Origin: an uncultured Bacteroidales bacterium
GTDB lineage: Bacteria > Bacteroidota > Bacteroidia > Bacteroidales > UBA932
DNA: 64,000 nt
Assembly (NCBI GenBank): GCA_900316245.1
Contig: ONCE01000012.1
Coordinates: 62,001-126,000, forward strand
Direction of reading: 5' to 3'
In this document: positions 14,764-23,607 of the stretch, in pieces
How positions within the stretch are numbered: the stretch's first letter is position 1
Layout: each line of letters starts with the position of its first letter
Made by a program: the position numbers and the translations under genes
Notes under the pieces: generated by a model
What the model was told of the DNA's origin: nothing
Seen by the model: only the letters and a program-made list of their open reading frames with translations
Database searches by the model: none

Positions 14764-16656
14764 TTAGTTTACCACAACCTCGTCCAGGAAGTGGAAGCCG
14801 CGGGTGGGGTGGGCTACGAAGCGGACGTAGCGGGCCTGGGCGGTCACGGGAGTGCCGAAGAGCACGTAGCTCTGGCTGGGATCCTGGATCTCGTTGGGGA
14901 TGGTGGCTGCTTGCTCAAAGTGGACGCCGTCGTTGGACAGCCAGACTTCTACGCTCTTGGGGAGGTAGATGCCGGGGCCGGGCTCGCAGAGGAAGGTGCC
15001 GCCCACATAGTGGATGGGCTGCACGCTCTCCAGGTCGATGACCACGTCAATGTCTGTGAGGAAGCCCTGCCAGCGGCCGTCTCCGTAGGACCAGCCGCCG
15101 CAGATGCCGTCCGTGAGGGTGGTCTCACCGGCGGCGGGATAACTCCGGTTCCACAGCTGGTTATACTTCACGGGCTTGCCCAGGGCCAGGTGCTTGACTC
15201 CGTTCCTGAAGGCCGGGCGCTCGCCGTATTCCTTGTGGAGGTCGAAGGCGTGGTAGCCGGCGGCAATCAGGTTGTCGTTCCAGGGGGTTACACGCTCGCG
15301 GAAGCCGTCCTTGCGGTCCGGCTGGGACCAGCCTACCTCGGCAATGGCGGCAATGCGGGGATACATCATGTATTCGTAGTGATCGTCGGTGGGGATTCTT
15401 TCGGCCCAGAGGTTGCCCTGCACGCCCAGGAGGTGCATTTGGGCCCCTTCGGGCATTCCCTCCATAGGTTCGTAGGAATGGGCTACGTCCAGGGAAAGGA
15501 AGCCTCCCCAGCCTTGCGGCTCATAGATGGGGGCGTCCTGCACCTTGTCCAAGTAGCAGTATCGGCCCGGAGTCATCACGGCGTCGTGGCCCTGTTGGAT
15601 GGCCTCGATACCGCCCTCCGTGCCTCGCCAGCTCATAACGGTGGCATTGGGCGAAAGGCCGCCTTCCAGGATCTCATCCCAGCCCAGGAGCTGACGGCCG
15701 TGGCCGTTGATGAAACGCTCGATGCGCTTGATCAGGTAGCTCTGGAGCTCTTCTACGTTGGCCAGTCCTTCGGACTTCATGCGGGCCTGGCAGTCCGGGC
15801 ACTCTTTCCAGTGGCTCTTGTCGGCCTCATCTCCTCCCACGTGGATGTACGGGGAAGGGAAGAGCTCTATCACCTCTTCCAGCACGCCTTCCAGCAGTTC
15901 AAACGTGGCTTCCTTGCCGGGGCACAGTTCGTAGCTTCCTTCCCGGCAGCCCACTTCCGGATAGGCAAAGACCACTTCCCGGCTATGGCCGGGCATCTCA
16001 ATTTCCGGAATCACGTTGATGTGCAGCTGGGCTGCCCGGTCCAGGATTTCCCGGATATCGGCCTTGGTAAGATAGCCTCCCCTGGCTTCCGGGGCACCTT
16101 CCTGCGAGTACTGACGCCCCTTGTCGCACCACTCCTGCCAGGTTTCTCCTACTCTCCAGGCGGCCTGCCGGGTGAGAAGGGGATACTTGTCTATCTGGAT
16201 GCGCCAGCCGGCGTCGTCCGTCAGATGCATATGGAAGTAGTTGATCTTGAGACTGGCCAGGGCCTCCAGCTGCTTGATGATGAAGTCTTTGTCACGGAAG
16301 TGGCGGGAAACGTCCATCATAAATCCGCGATACTGGAAACGGGGGTAATCGTACACCGTTCCGCAGGTCTCCATCTGCCGGAGGGTCTGGAGGGCGTAGA
16401 AATAGCCGGTCTGCGTATTGGCTTCCACCTTGTAGCCCTTGGGCGTGACGGTGAGCTGATAGGCCTGCTCCCGGGCAAAGGCCGGCAGCAGGGCGGTCTT
16501 CTTGGCAAAAGCCTTGCCGCCAATCTTGCGGGACAGCTCCTTGGTGAGGTTGGGGGTGCCGGGGGCCGAAGTGAACTCCAGCGGGGCCGGAACCTGCCCC
16601 AGGGCCGATACCGTCAGGGCCGTTGCAGCCAGCAGGGATAGGAATAGACGTTTCAT
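14764..16656 (-). CDS. GH20 beta-N-acetylhexosaminidase with C-terminal F5/8-type domain
   Basis: A 630-residue secreted enzyme that removes terminal beta-linked GlcNAc/GalNAc by substrate-assisted catalysis. A signal peptide (MKRLFLSLLAATALTVSALGQ) is followed by the GH20b alpha/beta domain, then the catalytic barrel with RGFMMDVSRHF, NYFHMHLTDDAGWR, INVIPEIEMPGH and the catalytic Asp-Glu in YIHVGGDEADKSHW (about 270-283), ending with MYPRIAAIAEVGWS. The last ~140 residues (KYNQLWNRSYPAAGETTLTD ... QARYVRFVAHP) look like a discoidin-type carbohydrate-binding domain. The ATG at 16656 is chosen over an upstream one because it starts the signal peptide. It leads the GH20-GH26 operon. Confidence 0.94.
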   Translation of the reverse strand: MKRLFLSLLAATALTVSALGQVPAPLEFTSAPGTPNLTKELSRKIGGKAFAKKTALLPAFAREQAYQLTVTPKGYKVEANTQTGYFYALQTLRQMETCGTVYDYPRFQYRGFMMDVSRHFRDKDFIIKQLEALASLKINYFHMHLTDDAGWRIQIDKYPLLTRQAAWRVGETWQEWCDKGRQYSQEGAPEARGGYLTKADIREILDRAAQLHINVIPEIEMPGHSREVVFAYPEVGCREGSYELCPGKEATFELLEGVLEEVIELFPSPYIHVGGDEADKSHWKECPDCQARMKSEGLANVEELQSYLIKRIERFINGHGRQLLGWDEILEGGLSPNATVMSWRGTEGGIEAIQQGHDAVMTPGRYCYLDKVQDAPIYEPQGWGGFLSLDVAHSYEPMEGMPEGAQMHLLGVQGNLWAERIPTDDHYEYMMYPRIAAIAEVGWSQPDRKDGFRERVTPWNDNLIAAGYHAFDLHKEYGERPAFRNGVKHLALGKPVKYNQLWNRSYPAAGETTLTDGICGGWSYGDGRWQGFLTDIDVVIDLESVQPIHYVGGTFLCEPGPGIYLPKSVEVWLSNDGVHFEQAATIPNEIQDPSQSYVLFGTPVTAQARYVRFVAHPTRGFHFLDEVVVN

Positions 16657-16679
16657 AGATGTGTTTATATGGTTTAACA

Positions 16680-16687
16680 CAAAGATA
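16680..16687 (-). promoter_or_regulatory. -7 box for the GH20-GH26 operon
   Basis: Complement TATCTTTG, perfect, 23 nt before the ATG at 16656. Confidence 0.65.
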
Positions 16688-16706
16688 CGCATTATTTCTT
16701 TTTTCG

Positions 16707-16714
16707 TATATTAG
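16707..16714 (+). promoter_or_regulatory. Possible -7 box for the hydrolase at 16736
   Basis: TATATTAG, 7 of 8, 21 nt before the ATG. Confidence 0.4.
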
Positions 16715-16735
16715 CGGAATATAATCTCTATCATT

Positions 16736-17689
16736 ATGAGCATCAACTTGTCCCTTAGGAAAGTCTCCATACTGGTCTTATCCCTTGTCCTTCTGGCAGG
16801 CTGCGGTATGAAGGTAAACAAGACCGCCCTGAAGATGATTGTCTCTGCCAGCTCCAAGGTAAACAAGGCGTCCTTCTATGCCGATTCCTGCGAGAACCGC
16901 ATTGGGGTGGCCTATGTGGAAGGCGGTGCCCCCGGACAGGTGGTGGATATCTATTACGCAGACCAGGCGGTCCGCAAGGATGCCGTTCTGATCGTCATCC
17001 ACGGCGGCTTCTATGTGGGCGGAGACCGGCGGAACAGCCGTCCCCTGGCTTCCGTCTTCCTGAAGGAAGGCTTTGATGTGGTTCTCCTGGAGTACCGCCT
17101 TAACGACGGCAAGCTGGACGTGGCGGACGAACTGAGCGACTGCGCCGCCGCCCTCGATTACCTTACCGTCCACGCGGAGGAACTGGGCCTGAACCGGGAC
17201 CGGATGTTCCTGACGGGGGATTCGGCCGGCGGACACCTGGCCCTGTATATGGCCGAAGGCTCCGAAGACCGGACCCTTCCCATCCATCCGAGCTTCTTTG
17301 TGACAAGGGGCGCCCTCCTGAACTGCCCGGCCTACGACTACGCCTCTTTCTCCAACCCGGAAGGCTTCACGGCCAGCGCCCTGGCTTGGTTCATCGGCCC
17401 GCGATACCAGGATCAGGACTGGCTGGTGTCCGTTTCTCCCAGGACCTTCCTCAGCCGCTATACCGGCCCTCTTTTCCTCTCTACCTGCACGCGGGATTTC
17501 ATCCGCAGCCAGTCCCTTACCCTCAAGGCAGACTGTGATGCCCTGGGCCGTCCGGTGGAGTTTGTGGACATAGCATCCAATGACAGGGCCGTGGGCCACG
17601 TCCACAATGTAATAAGCCCCAACCTTCCCGAATCCCGCCAGGTCAATGAGCGGATGATTGCGTTTATGGTGGGGCTTCTGACGGAATAA
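16736..17689 (+). CDS. Alpha/beta-hydrolase (esterase) lipoprotein
   Basis: 317 residues with lipobox LLAGC and an alpha/beta-hydrolase_3 type fold. VLIVIHGGFYVGGDRRNS (about 84-101) supplies the HGG oxyanion motif; FLTGDSAGGHLALYMAEG (about 157-174) is the nucleophile elbow with Ser; a late His is in VGHVHNVI. Related envelope esterases remove acyl groups from glycans or small esters; the substrate cannot be told. It is divergent from the GH20-GH26 operon and convergent with the envelope operon, 3 nt from it. This makes a role in the same glycan use plausible but unproven. Confidence 0.87.
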   Translation: MSINLSLRKVSILVLSLVLLAGCGMKVNKTALKMIVSASSKVNKASFYADSCENRIGVAYVEGGAPGQVVDIYYADQAVRKDAVLIVIHGGFYVGGDRRNSRPLASVFLKEGFDVVLLEYRLNDGKLDVADELSDCAAALDYLTVHAEELGLNRDRMFLTGDSAGGHLALYMAEGSEDRTLPIHPSFFVTRGALLNCPAYDYASFSNPEGFTASALAWFIGPRYQDQDWLVSVSPRTFLSRYTGPLFLSTCTRDFIRSQSLTLKADCDALGRPVEFVDIASNDRAVGHVHNVISPNLPESRQVNERMIAFMVGLLTE

Positions 17690-17692
17690 GGC

Positions 17693-18547
17693 TTAGATGG
17701 CCTCGGTGAGCGTCATCTCGAAGGTGGCGTTGTAGGTCTTCTCGTTGTGGACCATGCTGGCCTGGGCAATTACCAGGCAGGTGTTTCCTTCAAAACTTAC
17801 GGTGCCGGTGAACTGGCCGCTGGTGATGAAGGGAATGTCGTCGGAGTCAAAGCTGAACGAGATGTTGGAGTTGTTCAGCGTGTAGCGGCCCAGGAAAGGA
17901 TTGGCCTGGGAGAAGGAGATGGCGATGGAGCCGGCGCCGGTGACGCAGACTTCCTTGACCGTGTACTTGAGCAGGGTCTCCCGGTTCTCTTCGCTGATGG
18001 TGATATTGTTGTCGTCCATCCAGGTGCAGATCTGATCCATATTGATGCCGTTGTTGAACACCTTTTCGATGCCCGCTGCGCCAAAGGAGCCGCCGGACAG
18101 GCCGATGATGATCTTTCCTACCTTCCAGTTGCGGCACAGGTTGTCGTGGGGCGTATCGGAAGTGGTGGTGGGGGTGATGGTGGCCGTAGCCGTTACGGGG
18201 CTTCCGCCGGTCGTATCGGTGGTGATGGTCACCTCCGTTCCATTGATGGTGACGTGGCCGAAGCCCGACAGATGGAAGGTGCCGTTGGAATAGGTGTAGC
18301 TGCCAAAGAGGATGTTGTTGTCTCCCTCGGCCTTGGTGACGGTGTAGGTCACAATGTAGCGGCTGGCCTCGGTGAACTCGATGCTCTGGATGTCGCGGGC
18401 CTGGACCGTGGCGGCCGTCTTGAAGGTGATGACCTGGGCCAGGTCTTTGGTGGCGGGTTCATCCATAGGGTTGTCCTGGTTTCCCTTGTTGCAGGAAACG
18501 GGAACCATCAGAAGGGCTGCAAGGGCCCAGAAAATATACTTCTTCAT
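17693..18547 (-). CDS. Lipoprotein of unknown function
   Basis: 284 residues, signal MKKYIFWALAALLMVPVSC with Cys19 as lipid anchor, then a beta-rich mature protein. Two similar halves of extended strands (SRYIVTYTVTKAEGDNNILFGSYTYSNGTFHL; GRYTLNNSNISFSFDSDDI) resemble lipocalin-like Bacteroidales lipoproteins but no family is certain. It is the last gene of the six-gene envelope operon that starts at 23582, 12 nt after the barrel gene. Those neighbours suggest an outer-membrane location. Confidence 0.75.
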   Translation of the reverse strand: MKKYIFWALAALLMVPVSCNKGNQDNPMDEPATKDLAQVITFKTAATVQARDIQSIEFTEASRYIVTYTVTKAEGDNNILFGSYTYSNGTFHLSGFGHVTINGTEVTITTDTTGGSPVTATATITPTTTSDTPHDNLCRNWKVGKIIIGLSGGSFGAAGIEKVFNNGINMDQICTWMDDNNITISEENRETLLKYTVKEVCVTGAGSIAISFSQANPFLGRYTLNNSNISFSFDSDDIPFITSGQFTGTVSFEGNTCLVIAQASMVHNEKTYNATFEMTLTEAI

Positions 18548-18559
18548 AGGGAATTCGGA

Positions 18560-19357
18560 TTAAAAGAGACGGAAGAATACGTTGAGTTTCATCATAGGCA
18601 TAATGGGGAAGCCGCAGATCTTGTCAATCCAGCCATTGTCTATCTGGTGGCCTTCGTCGTCAATGAGGGCTGCGCTGGTGAGGACGGACGGGTCTCCCTT
18701 GGGGTTGCGGAGGTAGCTGTAAGACTGCACCTTGAAGCCGCCGGTGATGAGGACGCCCATATCAAACGTTACGCGTACGCGGTTGTCGGGGTTGACGGCG
18801 CGGCCAAAACCGATGCCCACATAGGGCCGGACCACACCCACCTTGATGTCTGCATTCACAAAACCCTTGGGGTCCGTGGAGATGCTGATTTTGTCGGCTC
18901 CCTGGCCATAGGTGACGGCCATTGTGGCATAATCGGCCGGGTCCAGGGCGCCGCTCAGGTCTGCACTGGCGTGGAAGAGTTTGCCGGGGCCCATATAGGC
19001 GCCCACCGTGAAGTGGAAGCTGGTGTTGCGGCCCGGGAAGATATCGGCCAGCAATTTACCGGCACCGCCGTGCCAGAGGCTGGCCTTGATGGGCGTATGG
19101 GTCAGATCCCGGGTGGATCCTCCGGCCTCTATCTTTCCCAGATTGATGTTGCCTTTGAAGGCAAAGGGAAAGAGAGAATAGCCCGTACGGAGCTGGACAT
19201 ACGGAGACATAGGGAGGGCTACTTCCAGGCCGATACCGTCCAGACCGGTGGTAATGCCCACTGCCAGGTGGTTGGCAATCTGTTTGTCCTGTGCGCGGGC
19301 GGTAAGTCCCATCAGGGAAACCGCCAGGGCGGCGATGAAGGTGACAGTTTTTTTCAT
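18560..19357 (-). CDS. Predicted outer-membrane beta-barrel protein
   Basis: 265 residues with a cleavable signal peptide (MKKTVTFIAALAVSLMGLTARAQ), alternating hydrophobic strands such as YVQLRTGYSLFPFAF, FHFTVGAYMGPGKLF and RVRVTFDMGVLITGGFKVQ, and a C-terminal LNVFFRLF ending in Phe, as expected for Bam-inserted barrels. Substrate or ligand unknown. It lies 3 nt downstream of the S9 peptidase gene and 12 nt before a lipoprotein gene, inside the operon 23582-17693. Confidence 0.78.
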   Translation of the reverse strand: MKKTVTFIAALAVSLMGLTARAQDKQIANHLAVGITTGLDGIGLEVALPMSPYVQLRTGYSLFPFAFKGNINLGKIEAGGSTRDLTHTPIKASLWHGGAGKLLADIFPGRNTSFHFTVGAYMGPGKLFHASADLSGALDPADYATMAVTYGQGADKISISTDPKGFVNADIKVGVVRPYVGIGFGRAVNPDNRVRVTFDMGVLITGGFKVQSYSYLRNPKGDPSVLTSAALIDDEGHQIDNGWIDKICGFPIMPMMKLNVFFRLF

Positions 19358-19360
19358 AGG

Positions 19361-21370
19361 TTAAAGATAATCTTCAAAGTACCGGGTAATCTTGTCCATA
19401 AGGTGGAGGCGGTTCTTGCCGGAGACGTTGTGCTTGGCCACGGGGTAGGGGAAGTAGTCTACCGGGATGTCCAGGTCTATGCACTGCTGGATGAAGCTGA
19501 GGCTGTGCTCCCAGACCACGGTGTCATCGATGGCGCCCTGGCAGATGAGGAGCTTGCCCCTGAGGTTCTTGGCCTTGTTGATGAGGGAGGTGGACTCGAA
19601 GCCCTCGGGGTTGGTCTGGGGGTTGTCCATATAGCGCTCTCCGTACATAATCTCATACCACTTCCAGTCAATGACGGGACCGCCGGCCACGCCCACCTTG
19701 AACACATCGGGATAGGTGGTGAGGAGACTGATGGTCATAAAGCCGCCGTAGCTCCAGCCGTGAACACCGATTCGGGAGGCGTCCACAAAAGGCTGGCTGC
19801 GGAGCCAGTCAATGCCCACCATCTGGTCTTCCATCTCGGCCTTGCCGCACTGGCGGTTGATGGCCTGCTCGAAGGCGGTGCCGCGGTTCTGCGTGCCGCG
19901 GTTGTCCTGGATGTAGACGATGTGGCCGGTCTGGGCCATATACATCTCCCACATCCGGATCTGGGCCAGCCAGCTGTCCTGTACCATCTGGCTGTGGGGA
20001 CCGCCGTAGACATACAGGATTACGGGGTATTTCTTGGAAGGATCGAAGTCTTTTGGATAGATGAGACGGTAGTAGTTCTCAAACTGGCCGTCTGCGCTGG
20101 GAACGGTTCCCAGTTCCACCTGGCAGGAGTTGTAATCCTTGAGGGGGTCTTCCAGGGTAACGAGCTCGCGGACCGTCCTGCCATCCGTGGAGCACACGGA
20201 AACCCGGGCCGGGAGGTTGAGGTTGGAGTTGTTGTCCAGGAACCAGGTGAGGTCCCTGTTCAGGCGGACGGTGTGCCAGCCGCGGCCCACGGTGAGCTGG
20301 ACGGGCTTGCCCACCTTGGCCTTGGCCACGGGGTTCTTGCCGGGCAGTTTGACGCCCACCTTGTAGAGATGATTCTCCACCGGAGAATTCTGGGCCGATG
20401 TATAGAAGACCTGGCTGCCGTCGTTGCCGGCGTATTCCACGTCTGCATCCACGGCCGTGAGGCGGCGGACGGTGCCCAGCGTATCCACCAGGTACAGGTT
20501 GCGGTAGCCGTCCCGGTTGCCGGTGCGGTACACGAACACATCCTTTCGGCCCTTGATGAACCACACGGGATCCAGGGGCTCTTCCCAGGCCTCGTTGTCT
20601 TCCGTGAGGATGGTGCGCACGAAACTGCCGTCGCTCACGCGGTACTGGTTGAGCCGCATATGATGCTGGCTGCGGTCCAGTACCTGGGCAAAGAGATACT
20701 TCTCGTCCGGGCTCCAGGCCAGGTTGGTGATGTAACGCTCTTCGGTGAAATCCGTCACGTTCATCCAGACCGTGGTCTCGGTGTTGAAGTCAAACACGCC
20801 CACCTGCAGGAGTTCGGAGTCCATCCCGTTCATAGGGTACTTGAGGAGTTCCAGGTTGCCGGTGCGGGTCTTGATGTCCAGGAGCGGGAAGTCCGTTACG
20901 CGGGACTGGTCTTTCTTATAGTAGGCTACCTTGGTGCCGTCCGGCGACCACAGGAAACCCTGGGTAAAGCCAAACTCGTTGCGCATCATCGTGCCGCCGT
21001 AGACGATGTTGCGGTCCGTGGAGACGCCGATGGGCAGCTTACGGCCGTCCTTGATGCCGTAGAAGGAGTCTCCCTCCTGCTTGATCTGGTAGGAGTCGTC
21101 GCTCTGACGGCCGCCGCGGGACATCTGGAAGGGCTCCAGGGCGGTGGAGGAGATGCTGCCTTTCTGGGCGCCGGTGGGGCCCATCAGGGCAAAGGTCTCG
21201 TTGTCCAGCCAGTAGGCCGAAGCCCGGGCGTAGCCCACGCCATTGAGGACAACGTCTTTCAGGGAGAGGTCTTTCCCGCCGTGGGCGGGACGGGTGTCAA
21301 TGACCCGGTTTTGCGCAAATGCAAAAAAGCAGGCGAGCAGAGCGCCTGCTGCAAGAAGGGTTCGCTTCAT
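19361..21370 (-). CDS. Dipeptidyl-peptidase IV-like S9 serine peptidase
   Basis: 669 residues, signal peptide MKRTLLAAGALLACFFAFAQ, an eight-bladed DPP4 N-terminal propeller (about 40-420) and a C-terminal prolyl oligopeptidase domain. The catalytic triad is visible: Ser in VHGWSYGGFMT (about 538), Asp in QGAIDDTVVW (about 614), His in PVAKHNVSGKN (about 646). Such periplasmic enzymes remove X-Pro dipeptides from peptides. It is the fourth gene of the operon starting at 23582; gaps on both sides are only 3-6 nt, so it is translated together with the envelope barrels and phosphoesterase. Confidence 0.93.
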   Translation of the reverse strand: MKRTLLAAGALLACFFAFAQNRVIDTRPAHGGKDLSLKDVVLNGVGYARASAYWLDNETFALMGPTGAQKGSISSTALEPFQMSRGGRQSDDSYQIKQEGDSFYGIKDGRKLPIGVSTDRNIVYGGTMMRNEFGFTQGFLWSPDGTKVAYYKKDQSRVTDFPLLDIKTRTGNLELLKYPMNGMDSELLQVGVFDFNTETTVWMNVTDFTEERYITNLAWSPDEKYLFAQVLDRSQHHMRLNQYRVSDGSFVRTILTEDNEAWEEPLDPVWFIKGRKDVFVYRTGNRDGYRNLYLVDTLGTVRRLTAVDADVEYAGNDGSQVFYTSAQNSPVENHLYKVGVKLPGKNPVAKAKVGKPVQLTVGRGWHTVRLNRDLTWFLDNNSNLNLPARVSVCSTDGRTVRELVTLEDPLKDYNSCQVELGTVPSADGQFENYYRLIYPKDFDPSKKYPVILYVYGGPHSQMVQDSWLAQIRMWEMYMAQTGHIVYIQDNRGTQNRGTAFEQAINRQCGKAEMEDQMVGIDWLRSQPFVDASRIGVHGWSYGGFMTISLLTTYPDVFKVGVAGGPVIDWKWYEIMYGERYMDNPQTNPEGFESTSLINKAKNLRGKLLICQGAIDDTVVWEHSLSFIQQCIDLDIPVDYFPYPVAKHNVSGKNRLHLMDKITRYFEDYL

Positions 21371-21376
21371 ATACAG

Positions 21377-21805
21377 TTAAAGGAAAAATCCGTCTTCCGT
21401 CTTCTGGGGAGTGGTTGTAGACTCAGGAAATTCTTCCTGGACGCTGTCTACGACGGCTCTCTCATAGCCGCGCCAGGGGAGTCGGCCCTTGTACTCCTTG
21501 TAGTGCACCGTGACGCGGAGACCGGTCATCTGGCGGAGCTTTTCGGCCACGTCCTTATTCTCTACCGAGAACTTGAAATTCTTGGACTGGACGGTCCCGG
21601 AAGCATTCTTGCTGCCGTAACCGGTGAGGATGATCTCGCCTTCGTAGGTCTTGAAAACATAACCTGTGTAGGTGAGGGAGTTGAGTTCTCCGGTCTTGGT
21701 TCCGTCGGAGAAAACCCAGAGGAACTTGAAGTAGAAAATAACGGCCAGGATGGCCAGGATGAACAGGCCTGTAAAGAGCCCGATACCTTTTCCGGGACGT
21801 GCCAT
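21377..21805 (-). CDS. Conserved Bacteroidota single-pass membrane protein
   Basis: 142 residues with one N-terminal membrane segment (GLFTGLFILAILAVIFYFKFLW) and an extracytoplasmic domain with the family pattern SDGTKTGELNSLTYTGY followed by FKTYEGEI and WRGYERAVVD. Relatives in Bacteroidales are often labelled 6-phosphogluconate dehydrogenase in databases, a mis-annotation that this sequence does not support, since no Rossmann fold is present. Function unknown. Sits 3 nt after the phosphoesterase and 6 nt before the S9 peptidase. Confidence 0.8.
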   Translation of the reverse strand: MARPGKGIGLFTGLFILAILAVIFYFKFLWVFSDGTKTGELNSLTYTGYVFKTYEGEIILTGYGSKNASGTVQSKNFKFSVENKDVAEKLRQMTGLRVTVHYKEYKGRLPWRGYERAVVDSVQEEFPESTTTPQKTEDGFFL

Positions 21806-21808
21806 ATC

Positions 21809-22831
21809 TTATTTCTTTTTCTTAGGAGTATAATTCATCTTGACGGGTTCCCATTCCACGCCGTCTTCGCCCACGTTTACGCGGATGAGATAGTTTCCGG
21901 GTTCCGGGTTGTTCTTCTCGCACATAGAGTCCATTGTGATGTAGTGGACGCCGTTGAAGTCTCGCTCGTCCCAGGTGTGGACGTGCCCCAGGAATACGCC
22001 GGTTACGTTCCACTCCTCAAACTGGTCCAGCAGGAAGAAGGTTTCTTCGCGGGTGAACGTGGAGGCAAACTCGAAGAACTGGGGACGGAAAATATTGGTG
22101 TGCGAGAACACGAACGTATAGCGGTATATGGAGCTTCCGTCACTGTACTTGCCGTCCAGAACGCCCTGGTTGATGAGGTCTATCTGGGTCTTTCCCAGGG
22201 TGCCGCTGGCCGAATCCAGGAAGATCAGGTGGTCTACCTTGATGTCTATGTTCTCAGGATCCACGACGAGTACATCTATCTCGTAGAACGAAGAGTGGAA
22301 GATGTTGGACCACAGGGCCCAGCCGTTGTGGGTGATGTCGTGGTTGCCTACCACCGGGAAGAAGGGGAAGGTAATCATTTCGTACGGAATGCCCTGTTCC
22401 GCGATGGGATTCTCCCGGGGCACGTACTCGTAGTCGTTGATCTTTTTGTAGTGCTTTTCTACGTACCGGTCCTTGGCCTCCCTGAGGAGGGAGTCCAGGG
22501 TGAAGTAGTACTCCGGCTTGGTGTCGGCCAAATCTCCCAGGTGGGCGTAGAAGAGGTCGTCTTTGTTGAGGCCGATGGCCAGCATCTCATCCAGACGGCC
22601 GGGGTCCGTGGTGAGGTGACTGTCTGCTCCCACGATGAAGGAGTAGTCTTTTTTATCGATGGCCAGGACCACTTGGTCGTCCAGGTAATCCTTGTAAAAC
22701 TTATAGGACATTTTTACGCGGTCTTCCACGGCCGTTCCTGCCATCAGGATGCCGGCGGGGCTTACTTTGTCGCAGGCGGAGAGAAGGGCCGCCGCGGCAA
22801 TGACCAGGGATATGATGAATGTCTTTTTCAT
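21809..22831 (-). CDS. Metallophosphoesterase lipoprotein
   Basis: 340 residues starting at the ATG at 22831 (MKKTFIISLVIAAAALLSAC lipoprotein signal; an upstream ATG overlaps the preceding gene's coding region). Calcineurin-type phosphoesterase motifs are in order: VGADSHL (about 69), HLGDLAD (about 97), VGNHDITHN (about 162), FSHTN and FLGHVHTW (about 282), which bind two metal ions. Exported members hydrolyse phosphomonoesters or diesters; the substrate is unknown. It is second in the envelope operon, 1 nt after a barrel protein gene. Confidence 0.9.
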   Translation of the reverse strand: MKKTFIISLVIAAAALLSACDKVSPAGILMAGTAVEDRVKMSYKFYKDYLDDQVVLAIDKKDYSFIVGADSHLTTDPGRLDEMLAIGLNKDDLFYAHLGDLADTKPEYYFTLDSLLREAKDRYVEKHYKKINDYEYVPRENPIAEQGIPYEMITFPFFPVVGNHDITHNGWALWSNIFHSSFYEIDVLVVDPENIDIKVDHLIFLDSASGTLGKTQIDLINQGVLDGKYSDGSSIYRYTFVFSHTNIFRPQFFEFASTFTREETFFLLDQFEEWNVTGVFLGHVHTWDERDFNGVHYITMDSMCEKNNPEPGNYLIRVNVGEDGVEWEPVKMNYTPKKKK

Positions 22832-22832
22832 A

Positions 22833-23582
22833 CTACCAAACATAACGGAGTCCAACTTTGAGGGAGGTTTCGTAACGGGTGGCCAGCTGGCTCAGACTGC
22901 CGGCGGGGCGCACGTTAAACTCGCTGTATATCTTCATCTGAGGGGTCAGGGTTGCGTGGAAGCGGAGGCCCCAGTTGATGTTCCAGTTCTCGTAATAGAA
23001 TTGGTCGTAGTTGCGGATGAACAGACCCAGGTTCCAGGGATTGCTGCGCGGACGGATGTTGACACCGAAAGCGAAGGTCATCACCAGGGGCTCATTGTAG
23101 CTGGCGTCGGTGTAATCCTTGTAGGAGTCCTTGACATTGGTCTTGAAGTAGCTCACGAAACTCCAGCCCCAGCGGAGATCGATGTAATTGGTCTCCAGAT
23201 AGCCCGACAGGTTCAGGATGGTCTCGTTCACGCTCCACTGCTGGTAGCGGTTGAACAGGGCGCGTCCGTCTATGTACAGATTGGTCTTTTTGCCGAGGGG
23301 GATGCGATAGGTGCCCATCACATCCAGGGAGTACACCTGCTTGAAGAACTGGATCTGCTGTCCTCCGGAGATGCTCCAGCGCGGATTGAAATGGTAGGTA
23401 TAGGTGCCGGCTTGTCCCAGGAAGAACCCGGTGACCACGTTGCTGCCTCCGGAGAGGAAGGCGCTCACTTGGTGTTTGTGCTCTCCGTCAAACTGGCGGT
23501 AGCCGCTGTAGACCTGCGCGCGGGCCGGGAAAGCGGCCAGCAGCACCAGAACAGTCAATAGTGTGGTTAAGTTTTTTCTCAT
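22833..23582 (-). CDS. Predicted outer-membrane beta-barrel protein
   Basis: 249 residues with a signal peptide (MRKNLTTLLTVLVLLAAFPARAQ) and regular amphipathic strands rich in Tyr/Trp: FGVNIRPRSNPWNLGLFIRN, YENWNINWGLRFHATL and a C-terminal SLKVGLRYVW ending in an aromatic residue. This is an outer-membrane barrel of unknown specificity. It leads the six-gene operon 23582-17693 (barrel, phosphoesterase, small membrane protein, S9 peptidase, barrel, lipoprotein), with a perfect -7 box just upstream. Confidence 0.78.
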   Translation of the reverse strand: MRKNLTTLLTVLVLLAAFPARAQVYSGYRQFDGEHKHQVSAFLSGGSNVVTGFFLGQAGTYTYHFNPRWSISGGQQIQFFKQVYSLDVMGTYRIPLGKKTNLYIDGRALFNRYQQWSVNETILNLSGYLETNYIDLRWGWSFVSYFKTNVKDSYKDYTDASYNEPLVMTFAFGVNIRPRSNPWNLGLFIRNYDQFYYENWNINWGLRFHATLTPQMKIYSEFNVRPAGSLSQLATRYETSLKVGLRYVW

Positions 23583-23588
23583 ACTCTA

Positions 23589-23596
23589 CAAAAATA
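23589..23596 (-). promoter_or_regulatory. -7 box for the six-gene envelope operon
   Basis: Complement TATTTTTG, perfect; 6 nt before the ATG at 23582, so the leader is at most a few nucleotides. Confidence 0.55.
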
Positions 23597-23607
23597 GCAA
23601 AAAAAAA

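Noticed and set aside
17747-22861. A 1704-codon open frame on the + strand, antisense to five genes
   Set aside because: The genes opposite at 18547, 19357, 21370, 21805 and 22831 are all in the same phase with gaps that are multiples of three, and they avoid TTA, CTA and TCA codons. The antisense frame therefore stays open by chance. It has no start context or recognisable domain.
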